Part shown: in pieces, positions 18,201 through 26,182 of the stretch
How the letters are laid out: every line of letters begins with the position of its first letter
Numbering within the stretch: position 1 is the stretch's first letter
Source: Cryomorphaceae bacterium
GTDB taxonomy: Bacteria; Bacteroidota; Bacteroidia; Flavobacteriales_D; Sanyastnellaceae
Assembly: GCA_016124575.1 (NCBI GenBank)
Contig: WGNM01000011.1
Span: 20,920 to 84,919, forward strand
Length of the DNA: 64,000 nucleotides
Direction of reading: 5' to 3'
The notes under the pieces: model-generated
Seen by the model: the letters and a program-made list of their open reading frames with translations, nothing else
Told to the model about the DNA's origin: nothing
Databases searched by the model: none
Translations under genes and position numbers: made by a program

Positions 18201-18682
18201 TGAAACCTTTCGTTTATTTTTCCGCTGAGCTGCAGGTTGAGGTTGCTATTCACCGAAATGTCTTGGTTGTTGCCGAACGACACGCCGCGCGAAATGGAGC
18301 CTGCCTTTACCAGCTCGCCTTCATCGCCGCGGCTGCTTGGAAAAAGATCTGATTCAAAAATGTAGGGTTTTATGGTGCTCGTGCCAGCGGCACGGATGGT
18401 AGTTGAATCTTTGTTGGCGTATACAAATGAGAAGGGCATGCCGAGGGTCTCATACCTTACTTCGAGGGTGTCGGTGATGGTTTCATTGAAAACCAACCAT
18501 CCTGTTCGTGGCGAGATGCGCCATGAGCAGGGTTTGCACGAAAGGGTGAGCGTAGATTGCCTCACAACCATGGAATCGAGAAACACGGAGTCGGCCGGGG
18601 GATATACCATTACCGACTTCATTTGCGACCTCATGGCGAGGGGCAGCAAACAAACGAAAAGCAATGTTTTGAGTAGGCGCAT
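15281..18682 (-). CDS. Large outer-membrane-type beta protein, function unknown
   Basis: A 1133-residue exported protein. I chose the ATG at 18682 because it begins a normal signal peptide (MRLLKTLLFVCLLPLAMRSQ); the frame is open ten codons further. Much of the sequence is alternating aromatic and polar residues, as in outer-membrane strands, and it ends VHAGSVQVRATF with a terminal Phe, a common barrel end. Features include VFTPRNLITKDRRIVVEFQYS, split here as TPRNLITKDR and IVVEFQYSD, which recalls segments of the gliding and T9SS protein SprA, though this protein is half that size. A calcium-loop-like YNADGVKDLNEFE lies near residue 815. It may be cotranscribed with the DUF2490 and lipoprotein genes 82 bp upstream. 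The SprA resemblance is from memory and is weak. Confidence 0.7.
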   Translation of the reverse strand: MRLLKTLLFVCLLPLAMRSQMKSVMVYPPADSVFLDSMVVRQSTLTLSCKPCSWRISPRTGWLVFNETITDTLEVRYETLGMPFSFVYANKDSTTIRAAGTSTIKPYIFESDLFPSSRGDEGELVKAGSISRGVSFGNNQDISVNSNLNLQLSGKINERFQVLASVTDDNIPIQPNGNTQQLQDFDQVYIRIFDPKNAITAGDFFIRESDQHFLKYQKRARGATFESMIGDTLRPIKLAGSAAISKGKFARNVIQGVEGNQGPYRLIGADNERFIIVLAGTERVFINGRLLQRGQENDYVIDYNTAEIVFTPRNLITKDRRIVVEFQYSDRNFARALLHGEMSGKQDQFSWFVHGIREQDSKNQPLQQNLSPEERLLLTTIGDQLSDALVSSIDTTSFSDSQILYALRDSLGYDSVLVYSTNAAEALYSAVFTFVGAGNGDYVEDAFQANGRVYKWVTPQLVDGNIVHFGDYAPVRLLVTPKRRQMMIAGGEVKLGKHTLRTEGALTKRDENTFSKNDSFDDRGTGLFTTWEMEQQNEKVKLQTTAYHEYISQYFSDIERFRSVEFDRDWNIRGLTLRSDQQRVGGGVGIESKEVKTDIKAAHYRVGTAFVATQGAGIFNYKKNARKINWEGSAIQSTGLRNSIFIRQLTNAAWPIGKKLRVGYIDDFEWNRFLINDSLTSASYRFHEWQSWLGSVEEAKLTWKMFYGQRNDLLPAAGMLDLATFAEEYGVEGQYRKSATSMLKWNIRRRVLTISDSLLSNLKPEETLLGRLEGSSQLGKGWLSGQFFYETGSGLEQQRKFIYIEVPAGQGTYIWNDYNADGVKDLNEFEVANFAYEANYIRSFVPSDEYVRTYTNVFSVNGQLQPMRVWSNQEGLKGFLARWSDVYAMRLDRKTTRDKGLDRLNPLESQLADTSLLSLGESYRNTLSFNRSNPNFGVEHTLQRVKSKSLLSSGFESRSDAFNEVLVRKKVINGVTALFTGRQGTKTAESDFLTGRNYNIDYYALEPQVQWQPDNRFRLTAKAKYTDKSNSLEGADETAKLTDLSAEARFSDPGKGLFSFEFHWVNIDFNGESNNTIGFEMLEGLSPGENFTWGGTMQRSISRNLQLSILYNGRTAGDRPVVHAGSVQVRATF

Positions 18683-18764
18683 GAATCCGGTTGAGGACAA
18701 TAATAACGGCAAAAATGGGTGTAACGTGTAAAAGTACGCTGAAATGCACTGAATGCTTGAAAAC

Positions 18765-19463
18765 TTATTGCTGCTCTTGGCTGCCTATGTCTTTCTTCTT
18801 AAACTTTAACTCAACACTGTAGCCAACAGTAAGTATGTGCTGCATCAGGGGATTGTTGGCGTTCATCTCTCGTTGTGTCATGTAGCCAAGAGATGCATTG
18901 TGCCTCTTCTTAATTTTCCTTGATATCTCTGCACGAAAACGCCAGTCGGTTAATTCCGCATAGGCGAGGTTGGTGTTTTGAAACAGCTCTATCGACAATG
19001 ATAAATCTGTTTTCGAAATGAGCTTCCGATCGGCTTTTAGACGGTAACGAATGGCGTCTTTGAGGTCGGCATTGCCTTCTGTGGTTTTGATGTTGCTTAT
19101 TCCTGCTTGGTATCGCACCCGGAAATCAAGGTCCCATTGCCCAAGCCCATCATCAGCCCGAAAATCTACCGCAACGCGGTGCTTGGTTTCGAAATACCCC
19201 GGGTTCCGCTGGCTATGTCCAAACCGATATGTAGCCCCGGTTTTAAAATACTTGTTGATCTTGTAGTTGCCACCAGCATCTATCAACGTGGCGTCGTATC
19301 TGCTAAAATCATCATCCAACCGGAACTGCCCTTCAATACCAAGGTCAATGCGTTTGTTCAACTCATACTTGGTAGTGAATGATGCCCACATGCCGCCTTC
19401 CGACTCCTGCGCATTGATGAACAAGGGCAGAAATAGAAAGAAAAAGAGGTTAATTCTTTTCAT
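18765..19463 (-). CDS. DUF2490 outer-membrane beta-barrel protein
   Basis: A 232-residue protein with a signal peptide ([19 protein letters not shown]) beginning at ATG 19463; an upstream in-frame start at 19523 would spoil the signal. The mature part starts GGMWASFTTKYELNKRIDLG and alternates in the way of small outer-membrane barrels (YKINKYFKTGATYRFG, WDLDFRVRYQAGIS), matching DUF2490, a Bacteroidota barrel family of unknown role. It overlaps the upstream lipoprotein gene by 14 bp, so the two are likely coupled. The ending GSQEQQ is polar and not the usual terminal Phe. Confidence 0.82.
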   Translation of the reverse strand: MKRINLFFFLFLPLFINAQESEGGMWASFTTKYELNKRIDLGIEGQFRLDDDFSRYDATLIDAGGNYKINKYFKTGATYRFGHSQRNPGYFETKHRVAVDFRADDGLGQWDLDFRVRYQAGISNIKTTEGNADLKDAIRYRLKADRKLISKTDLSLSIELFQNTNLAYAELTDWRFRAEISRKIKKRHNASLGYMTQREMNANNPLMQHILTVGYSVELKFKKKDIGSQEQQ

Positions 19464-19854
19464 ATATCCGCAACGTACCCAAATCGATGTCTTCTTTCTT
19501 ATCGGTGATCTCAAAATCGACAATCACGGGCATCCTGCTTGGGTCTGCCGCGGCCGATCCTGTTGTGTCTTCACTATACACGTAAACGGTGTATTTCCCT
19601 TTTCGCAAAAATTGAAACTCAAACTCCCCATCGTAATTGGTTAAAATGCGATCGTCGGGAGATATGTTCTCTCCGTAAAGAATGAAAACATCTTCATCAG
19701 CGGCTGGATAAGTGGCTACCACGGTGCTAGGGTTTGAGAGCACCAAGCGGACTTCTTTTTCGACCTTTCCTCGCACAAAGGCTTGTCCGCCGTCTCCGGG
19801 AAGCTTGTTGCACCCAATACCCAACAAGCACATAACAACAAAAATGTAACGCAT
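19450..19854 (-). CDS. Small lipoprotein with beta-sandwich (carboxypeptidase-regulatory-like) domain
   Basis: A 134-residue lipoprotein starting at ATG 19854, which gives the signal [15 protein letters not shown] with a lipobox Cys at residue 15. The remaining residues contain [22 protein letters not shown], here noted as [14 protein letters not shown], the hallmark of carboxypeptidase-regulatory or SdrD-like beta-sandwiches that decorate surface proteins. It precedes and overlaps the DUF2490 barrel gene, so the pair may form an outer-membrane lipoprotein-barrel complex. The start lies 51 bp from the divergent thymidine kinase start, and the promoters of the two genes overlap. Confidence 0.78.
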   Translation of the reverse strand: MRYIFVVMCLLGIGCNKLPGDGGQAFVRGKVEKEVRLVLSNPSTVVATYPAADEDVFILYGENISPDDRILTNYDGEFEFQFLRKGKYTVYVYSEDTTGSAAADPSRMPVIVDFEITDKKEDIDLGTLRIYEKN

Positions 19855-19863
19855 ACTCAAGTA

Positions 19864-19897
19864 TTTGAAATCAAAAGTAAGCTTTTGGTTAACTTTG
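19864..19897 (+). promoter_or_regulatory. tdk promoter (TTTG-N22-TAACTTTG)
   Basis: TTTG at 19864-19867 and TAACTTTG at 19890-19897 fit the Bacteroidota consensus. The -7 box ends 8 bp before the tdk ATG, so the leader would be only a few bases long. Confidence 0.65.
19872..19879 (-). promoter_or_regulatory. -7 box of the lipoprotein gene (TACTTTTG, minus strand)
   Basis: Perfect TAnnTTTG read on the minus strand, 17 bp before the start codon at 19854. It lies inside the -33 to -7 spacer of the tdk promoter. Confidence 0.6.
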
Positions 19898-19905
19898 ACC
19901 ACAGT

Positions 19906-20562
19906 ATGTTTCTCGAAAGTGTCGACAATAGAGGTAAGCAACGGGGCTGGATAGAGGTTGTCTGCGGCTCCATGTTCTCAGGAAAAACCGAAGAACTAAT
20001 CCGCCGTATGCGCCGGGCCAAGTTTGCTCGACAGAAGGTTGAAATATTCAAACCCCAGCTCGACATCCGCTACAGCGAAGAAGAGGTGGTGAGCCACGAC
20101 CGCAGAGCCATTCCCTCTACCCCCATTCCGCACAGTTCTCAACTTCTGCTACTGGCTAGCGATATTGAAGTGGTTGGTATTGATGAAGCTCAATTCTTCG
20201 ACGACGAACTGCCTAATGTATGCTCCCAACTCGCCAACAACGGGGTGCGGGTAATCATCGCCGGGTTAGATCTCGACTACCTGGGACGTCCGTTTGGACC
20301 CATGCCGCAACTGCTCGCCATGGCTGAATATGTAACCAAAGTACACGCCATTTGTATTAAAACTGGCGAACTGGCCCACCACTCTTTCCGAATCGGTGGG
20401 GGTAGCAAGCTGGTGGAACTGGGCGAAACAGATTTGTATGTGCCGCTCTCGCGGGATGCCTTCAACCGTGCCATGGTGGATCCCGACTACATCACTGCTG
20501 ACGATTTGCAGGCCATTCGTTTTGCAACCGGAAGAGATCAAAGCCAAGGCCATGAACACTGA
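19906..20562 (+). CDS. tdk: Thymidine kinase (type II)
   Basis: Phosphorylates thymidine to dTMP using ATP, for nucleotide salvage in the cytoplasm. The 218-residue protein starts at ATG 19906 ([19 protein letters not shown]). It has the P-loop [11 protein letters not shown], the Asp-containing [12 protein letters not shown] segment and the [14 protein letters not shown] lasso-side motif. In place of the zinc-binding CxxC of many type II enzymes it has [14 protein letters not shown] recall this zinc-poor form as usual in this phylum, so it is not a defect. The last 11 bp overlap murF-alr. The promoter is unusually close to the start codon. Confidence 0.95.
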   Translation: MFLESVDNRGKQRGWIEVVCGSMFSGKTEELIRRMRRAKFARQKVEIFKPQLDIRYSEEEVVSHDRRAIPSTPIPHSSQLLLLASDIEVVGIDEAQFFDDELPNVCSQLANNGVRVIIAGLDLDYLGRPFGPMPQLLAMAEYVTKVHAICIKTGELAHHSFRIGGGSKLVELGETDLYVPLSRDAFNRAMVDPDYITADDLQAIRFATGRDQSQGHEH

Positions 20563-23014
20563 AAGGTTTTCTCTTAAGGAGTTGTGCGTGGTTGCTGATG
20601 CCTCGATGCTCGGTGAAAACAAGTTTTTCAGACGGCTGACCACCGATTCGCGGACGATTACAGGAGGCGAAGACATGTGCTTTGTGGCATTGAAAACGGG
20701 CAGGCACGATGGACATACCTACGTTGAAGAGGCGTACCGAAAGGGGGTACGGGCCTTTATCGTGTCGCAAACGCCAGCAACACCACTGCCCGATGCTAGC
20801 TTCGTAGTTGCCGAAAATCCACTCGCGCTGCTGCAATTGTTCGCAGCCAATCACCGCGAAAAATCAGGTTTAAAGATAATAGGTATAACCGGTAGCAACG
20901 GAAAAACGATTGTCAAAGAATGGCTACACCAATTGCTATCTCCTGACCATAAAATCGTTCGCAATCCACGCAGTTTTAACAGCCAAATAGGTGTGCCGCT
21001 GTCGGTGCTAAACATCGAAGATACCGACGAGCTAGGCATCTTCGAAGCAGGCATCTCGCTGCCCGGAGAGATGGCAAAACTGGCCGCCATATTGCATCCA
21101 AACGAAGGCATTTTTACCCATGTTGGCAATGCCCATCTCGAAAATTTCACCAGTCAAACTCAACTGATAACCGAAAAATGCGCGCTATTCGAACATTGTG
21201 AACGGGTGTTTTACCGTGCCGACCAGTTCGACATCCGCGCAGCGCTGAATGAAAATAAATTTCGGGGCGAACACATCACTTGGGGTTTTGATGGTGATGC
21301 CGACATGCGCGTAGCACGCGTAACTTCAACATCCACCGAACAGGTGATGAAAATTCATTGGAAAAACAGTTCTTTTGAATGTCCTCTCCCTTTTTCTGAT
21401 CAGGCTTCGATTGCCAATGCGATGACCTGTGTTTTGGTGATGCTGCAGCGTGAATACCCCTGGAGCGTAATTGCTGAGCGTATTTCGCATCTGCGCCACA
21501 TTCAAATGCGCATGGAACGCATTGAGGGCTGGAATGGAACGCGGCTCATTTCAGATGTGTACAACAACGATTTACATGCACTGGAACTCGCCGTGGAAGA
21601 GCTGAGAAGAGAACGAGGAGTTGAAAAAAGAATGGTGGTGCTTAGCGACATTCTTCAAACAGGCATTGATTCCAAGGTATTGTATAGCCGGGTCGGAAAA
21701 CTCCTGCTAGACCATGATGTTGATGCTGTGATGGCTGTGGGCACAGAAATAGGTCAATATTTAACCGAACTGCGAGTTCCGGCGCGGGCGTTCGACTCCA
21801 CCGAAGCGATGCTGAACGCGCTGAATGAGCTCGATTTTAGTAATGCAGCCATCTTGTTCAAAGGTGCGCGATCGTTCGCTTTTGAACGTTTGGTGCGGGC
21901 CCTCCAACGCAAGGCTCATGCAACGGTGCTGGAGGTGAACCTGAACAACCTGGTTGCTAACCTCAACCACTACCGAGCAACCATTCCAAAAGGTACTCGC
22001 CTTATGGCCATGGTGAAGGCTTTTGGGTATGGAACCGGTGGCGCTGAAATCGCTGAAGCACTCGAATTTAACCGCATCGATTACCTGGGCGTGGCCTATG
22101 TTGACGAGGGCGTGGCGCTGCGAAAAGCGGGCATCCGCACTCCAATCATGGTGATGAACCCCGATGCGGGTACCTTTCACCAATTGGTAGCGCACAACCT
22201 TGAACCCGAAATTTACAGTCTGCATCAACTAAAAGCTTTTCAGGCGGTGCTGGCTCAAAAAACGTCGAAAACTTACAACATACACCTGAAGGTCGACACG
22301 GGCATGCACCGTCTAGGTTTTGAAGATCACAATTGGCAACTTGCGTTGGATGCCATAGCTGGCGACAAGCGGTTGAAAGTTGTGACGGTTTTAAGTCATT
22401 TGGCGGCGGCTGATAATCCTGATCACGATGCCTTCACCCGCAAACAGATTGCAGATTTCAATGCTATGGCTGACTTAGCAAATCGCACGCTGGGCTATCA
22501 TTCGATTAGGCACATAGCCAACACAGCCGGAATACAGCGTTTTCCAGAAGCTCGCATGGATATGGTGCGCTTAGGCATTGGGCTATACGGCATTGAATCG
22601 GGCAACCAAGAAGGGAAAAACCTCGCTACCGTGGCTCAATTTAAATCGACCATTTCGCAAATACGAATGGTTAAAAAAGGCGACAGCGTGGGTTATAACA
22701 GAAGCTTTGTTGCAGAAAAAGATCGCCAGATTGCTACCATTCCGGTAGGGTACGCCGACGGACTTATGCGCAGTTTGAGCAATGGCAATGGGTGGGTTAA
22801 CGTCAATGGTGAAAAGGCGGTTTATGTGGGTCGTGTGTGCATGGACATGATCATGGTTGATGTTACAGACATCGCAGTAAACGAAGGTGATGAAGTAACT
22901 CTTTTCGGTGATGCGCCAACCTTGAATGAATTGGCAACTTTAGCAGGAACTATTCCGTATGAGTTGCTTGCGGGAATTTCTCACCGTGTTAAACGCATCT
23001 TTGTTAAAGAATAA
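20552..23014 (+). CDS. Bifunctional UDP-MurNAc-tripeptide:D-Ala-D-Ala ligase / alanine racemase
   Basis: An 820-residue fusion catalysing two steps of peptidoglycan precursor synthesis: racemisation of L-Ala to D-Ala, and addition of D-Ala-D-Ala to the UDP-MurNAc-tripeptide. Residues 1-450 are MurF: an N-terminal UDP-binding domain, the ATP loop [14 protein letters not shown] near residue 115, and the Mur ligase [10 protein letters not shown] segment. Residues about 455-820 are the alanine racemase: the PLP lysine is Lys489 in MVKAFGYG, followed by a TIM-barrel and [12 protein letters not shown] 20552 is chosen inside the end of tdk; the frame is open further upstream, but that part reads as shadow of tdk. 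This fusion is known from Bacteroidota. Confidence 0.95.
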   Translation: MNTERFSLKELCVVADASMLGENKFFRRLTTDSRTITGGEDMCFVALKTGRHDGHTYVEEAYRKGVRAFIVSQTPATPLPDASFVVAENPLALLQLFAANHREKSGLKIIGITGSNGKTIVKEWLHQLLSPDHKIVRNPRSFNSQIGVPLSVLNIEDTDELGIFEAGISLPGEMAKLAAILHPNEGIFTHVGNAHLENFTSQTQLITEKCALFEHCERVFYRADQFDIRAALNENKFRGEHITWGFDGDADMRVARVTSTSTEQVMKIHWKNSSFECPLPFSDQASIANAMTCVLVMLQREYPWSVIAERISHLRHIQMRMERIEGWNGTRLISDVYNNDLHALELAVEELRRERGVEKRMVVLSDILQTGIDSKVLYSRVGKLLLDHDVDAVMAVGTEIGQYLTELRVPARAFDSTEAMLNALNELDFSNAAILFKGARSFAFERLVRALQRKAHATVLEVNLNNLVANLNHYRATIPKGTRLMAMVKAFGYGTGGAEIAEALEFNRIDYLGVAYVDEGVALRKAGIRTPIMVMNPDAGTFHQLVAHNLEPEIYSLHQLKAFQAVLAQKTSKTYNIHLKVDTGMHRLGFEDHNWQLALDAIAGDKRLKVVTVLSHLAAADNPDHDAFTRKQIADFNAMADLANRTLGYHSIRHIANTAGIQRFPEARMDMVRLGIGLYGIESGNQEGKNLATVAQFKSTISQIRMVKKGDSVGYNRSFVAEKDRQIATIPVGYADGLMRSLSNGNGWVNVNGEKAVYVGRVCMDMIMVDVTDIAVNEGDEVTLFGDAPTLNELATLAGTIPYELLAGISHRVKRIFVKE

Positions 23015-23099
23015 CGAACTATGAGATAGGGCAATAGCCACCATCTTTGTAATATTATACCTTGAAACTGTTGTTTTTTGAAACCTGTAAAATTGTTTT

Positions 23100-25727
23100 A
23101 TGAGATTTATTTCTACCATCCTTTTCCTTTCATTGTCGGTTTTCACCTTTGGACAACGCCAATCGCCTTTTGTACCCGGTCAAATCCTCGCTCAGGTATC
23201 CGACAGCAATCGCATCGATGATCTGATGCAAGAATTGAGCAGCGTAAACGGTGTTGAAACAGACGTTAAAGTGATGAAGTTGATCAGCAAACATGTCGAC
23301 ATCTGGCAATTTAGCTTCAATGCCAATGCCATCTCAAGTCGCGATATGCTCCTGGCTTTTGAAAACAATCATCTGGTGGAAGTTGCTCAGTACAACCACT
23401 ATGTTACGAAACGTGAAACACCCAACGATACACAGTTTGGCAGTCAGTGGCATCACATAGATCCTCAAGACAACGACATCGATTCTGACCTGGCATGGGA
23501 CATTACCACAGGAGGAACAACAGCCTTTGGTGACGAAATCGTTGTTTGTGTAATTGAAGGTGGAAACCTCAACCACGTAGACTTGGTAGAAAACAAGTGG
23601 TTCAATGCTCAAGAAATTCCGGATAACAACATCGATGACGATGGAAACGGTTATGTAGATGATTACGATGGTTGGAATGTCAATAGCGACGACGACAGTG
23701 GTGTGTTCAATGGCGGACACGGAACACAGGTAATGGGTATGATTGGCGCCAAAGGAAATAACAACCTTGGTGTGTCGGGTATCAACTGGAATGTGAAAAT
23801 AATGTCGGTAGCCGGCGAAAACATCGGCGATGAAGCCTCTGTTATTGCTGCCTATGAATATGCCCTCACCATGCGTGAATTGTACGATGCAACTGGTGGT
23901 ACACAAGGTGCTTTTGTTGTGGCTACAAACGCTTCATGGGGTATAGACAATGGTGACGCAGCCTCTATTCCACTCTGGTGCGGCTTTTACGACACCTTGG
24001 GAGAATATGGAATTTTGAACTGTGGCGCTACTGCGAATAACAATGTGAATATCGACGTTGTAGGCGACATCCCAACAGCTTGTGGTAGCGATTACATGAT
24101 CTCGGTAACAGCAACCAACTCAAGCGATGTCCGCACGTTCTCAGGATACGGCATTACAACGGTAGACTTAGGAGCTCCTGGAGAGTCGGTATGGACAACT
24201 CAAAACACGACCGCGTACGGTGCAACTTCCGGAACTTCTTTTGCCTCTCCGCTCACTGCAGGGGCTATTGCATTGATCTACTCTACTCCTTGTCCGTCGT
24301 TCATGGCACTCGTACAAGCCGACCCTCAAGCAGGCGCAGATTACGTGCGTGAAGTGCTTTTCAATGGTGTTGACGCCGTTGCAAACCTCGCTGATGAATG
24401 TGTGACGGGCGGACGATTGAATGTAAACAACTCAATTCAATTGATCATGAATAGCTGCAGCAGCAGCGATTGTTTAGCGCCTTTCTCTATTGGGGTGTCG
24501 TCGAATAACGGCGCTTATACCATCTCTTGGAGTGCTTTGGCCGCAGCACAAAGTTTCAACTTGCAATACCGTGTGGTGGGTGCTCCGACATGGACCACCG
24601 TGAACGACCTTGTCAATACCAGTTATGTTTTAACTGATCTGGTGTGGTGTTCTGAGTACGAATTCCAACTGCAAGCAAGCTGCGCCGATAGCGACAGCGG
24701 TTGGAGCAATTCCCAAACGTTTCAAACCGACGGCTGCTGCGAAAATCCAGATGTTGAATCTTTTGTATCCTCAAACATTACCAGCACCACCGCAACGGTC
24801 ACTTGGCCTGCTGTGCTTGCTGCCAACAGCTACAACCTGGTACTCACCCCCGCCGGTGGCACTGCTCAATCCTTCAATAACATCGTCAACAACTCTTACG
24901 CATTCTCAAACTTAACAGAGTGTTCAGTCTATTCGTTGACTTTGCAAGTAGTATGCGATGGTGAAACATTATCGTTCACCTCACCATTTACCTTCAACAC
25001 CGTTGGATGTGGTGCTTGCTCAGACCTTGAGTTCTGCGGAGTAACAGGAAATGCTGAAGATGAATGGATTGAAACCGTGCAGTTTAGCGATATGAATGCA
25101 ACTACGGGCTCCAACAATGGATATGGTGACTTCACTTCAAATCCTGCATTCTCAACGGTAGTGCAGGCTGGTGAAACCTACGCTATGACACTTACGCCCG
25201 GCTACTCTGGTTTCCAATATACGGAGTATTTCAAGGTGTGGCTAGACAGCAACCAAGACGGTACCTTTGCCGATAATGAAGTGGTTTACGATCCGGGAAG
25301 TGGCGTGAACGGCGCTACCAATGGCAATGTTACCATTCCAATGAACGCAGTGGTAGGACAATCGCGCATGCGAGTGATGATGAAGTATGTAGGTTTCAAC
25401 GGACAAGCCCCAACGCAATGTGAGGCATTGGAATTTGGTGAAACCGAAGACTATTGCATCACCGTTGAAGCTCCCGACAATGTTTCAGAAACAACAGGCG
25501 TTGAGTGGAATATGTGGCCGAACCCTTCACAAGATCAAATCACCATTGCAGGTATTTCAGGCAATTTCGATGTTTTGATTTTCGACCTCAGTGGTCGGAT
25601 GGTGCTTTCTCAGTCTGCACGCAATCAAACCACCGTGGCCACGCAACACCTCGCGTCGGGCATGTACACCGTGCAAACCATTCAAAACGGCTCACCACTA
25701 GGGACTCAAAAACTCATCATCGAGTAA
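23100..25727 (+). CDS. Subtilisin-like S8 protease with fibronectin III, GEVED-type and T9SS sorting domains
   Basis: An 875-residue secreted protein. Signal peptide (MRFISTILFLSLSVFTFG), prodomain-like region to about residue 120, then an S8 fold at 125-445. His207 (GGHGTQVMGMIGA), oxyanion Asn277 (ATNASWGID) and Ser380 (GATSGTSFASPLTAG) are present, but the catalytic Asp is replaced by Glu153 (VVCVIEGGNLNHVDL). Two fibronectin III-like domains follow at about residues 460-645 (ISWSALAAAQSFNLQYR). A GEVED-like domain comes next (DSNQDGTFADNEVVYDPG), and a T9SS type A sorting domain closes the protein (NMWPNPSQDQITIAG). It would be exported to the surface or medium. Whether it still cuts protein is uncertain because of the Asp to Glu change. 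Confidence 0.9.
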   Translation: MRFISTILFLSLSVFTFGQRQSPFVPGQILAQVSDSNRIDDLMQELSSVNGVETDVKVMKLISKHVDIWQFSFNANAISSRDMLLAFENNHLVEVAQYNHYVTKRETPNDTQFGSQWHHIDPQDNDIDSDLAWDITTGGTTAFGDEIVVCVIEGGNLNHVDLVENKWFNAQEIPDNNIDDDGNGYVDDYDGWNVNSDDDSGVFNGGHGTQVMGMIGAKGNNNLGVSGINWNVKIMSVAGENIGDEASVIAAYEYALTMRELYDATGGTQGAFVVATNASWGIDNGDAASIPLWCGFYDTLGEYGILNCGATANNNVNIDVVGDIPTACGSDYMISVTATNSSDVRTFSGYGITTVDLGAPGESVWTTQNTTAYGATSGTSFASPLTAGAIALIYSTPCPSFMALVQADPQAGADYVREVLFNGVDAVANLADECVTGGRLNVNNSIQLIMNSCSSSDCLAPFSIGVSSNNGAYTISWSALAAAQSFNLQYRVVGAPTWTTVNDLVNTSYVLTDLVWCSEYEFQLQASCADSDSGWSNSQTFQTDGCCENPDVESFVSSNITSTTATVTWPAVLAANSYNLVLTPAGGTAQSFNNIVNNSYAFSNLTECSVYSLTLQVVCDGETLSFTSPFTFNTVGCGACSDLEFCGVTGNAEDEWIETVQFSDMNATTGSNNGYGDFTSNPAFSTVVQAGETYAMTLTPGYSGFQYTEYFKVWLDSNQDGTFADNEVVYDPGSGVNGATNGNVTIPMNAVVGQSRMRVMMKYVGFNGQAPTQCEALEFGETEDYCITVEAPDNVSETTGVEWNMWPNPSQDQITIAGISGNFDVLIFDLSGRMVLSQSARNQTTVATQHLASGMYTVQTIQNGSPLGTQKLIIE

Positions 25728-25743
25728 GGAAATAGTATTCAAA

Positions 25744-25781
25744 AAAAGCGGACGGTTTTAATCAAAACTGTCCGCTTTTTT
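25744..25781 (+). terminator. Rho-independent terminator
   Basis: AAAAGCGGACGGTTTT-AATC-AAAACTGTCCGCTTTT forms a 16-bp stem with one G-U pair, followed by T residues, 17 bp after the S8 protease stop. The symmetric A and T tracts mean it could work in both directions. Confidence 0.88.
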
Positions 25782-25998
25782 GTTTGTAATATTTAATCCG
25801 CTATTGACCCACGGTTTTGATGAACGTTCACGAATAATGGACCCAAAATCCACGTAAACAGATACATTTCATATTTCCTTTACTAAATTGTAAACATTTC
25901 CTATTTAATTTGAAAACTTCAACTAAATAGATTATATTCATTTCCTCGAAATGATGGCAAAGACTAACCGTGTAGTTGTCGATTTTACATCTATTAGC

Positions 25999-26181
25999 AT
26001 GAAATTAAAGTTGCACCTGAAAAGTTTACTGTTGTGCATTAGTGCCTGCCTTATTTCACCTTTAATTTCGCATGCGAAAAGGACGCTCAACGCACGATCG
26101 TTTACAAATGGCGCTTATATGTATCAGCTTGTTTTGGAAGGTCACATTATTGAATCAGGAAAATTCATCATTTCTCACTAA
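25999..26181 (+). pseudogene. Cargo-gene remnant: signal peptide joined to the tail of a T9SS sorting domain
   Basis: A 60-codon ORF. Its first 25 or so residues are a signal peptide (LKSLLLCISACLISPLISHA). Its last 30 residues (NARSFTNGAYMYQLVLEGH, then IIESGKFIISH) look like the final strands of a T9SS type A sorting domain, with nothing in between. The simplest reading is that an internal deletion fused the start and end of a former cargo gene. The frame is intact, and the stop is 1 bp before the next cargo gene's ATG, so it may still be translated and coupled to it. Whether so short a tail could direct T9SS export is unknown. An in-frame ATG at 25951 is less likely as the start. Confidence 0.55.
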
Positions 26182-26182
26182 C

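Noticed and set aside
17404..18731. Several plus-strand ORFs of 90-120 codons inside the large outer-membrane gene
   Set aside because: They are antisense shadows of a 1133-codon gene with a signal peptide and no features of their own.
19906..20562. Loss of zinc site as a defect in thymidine kinase
   Set aside because: The [17 protein letters not shown] segment is, from memory, the usual form in this phylum, so it is not evidence of an inactive enzyme.
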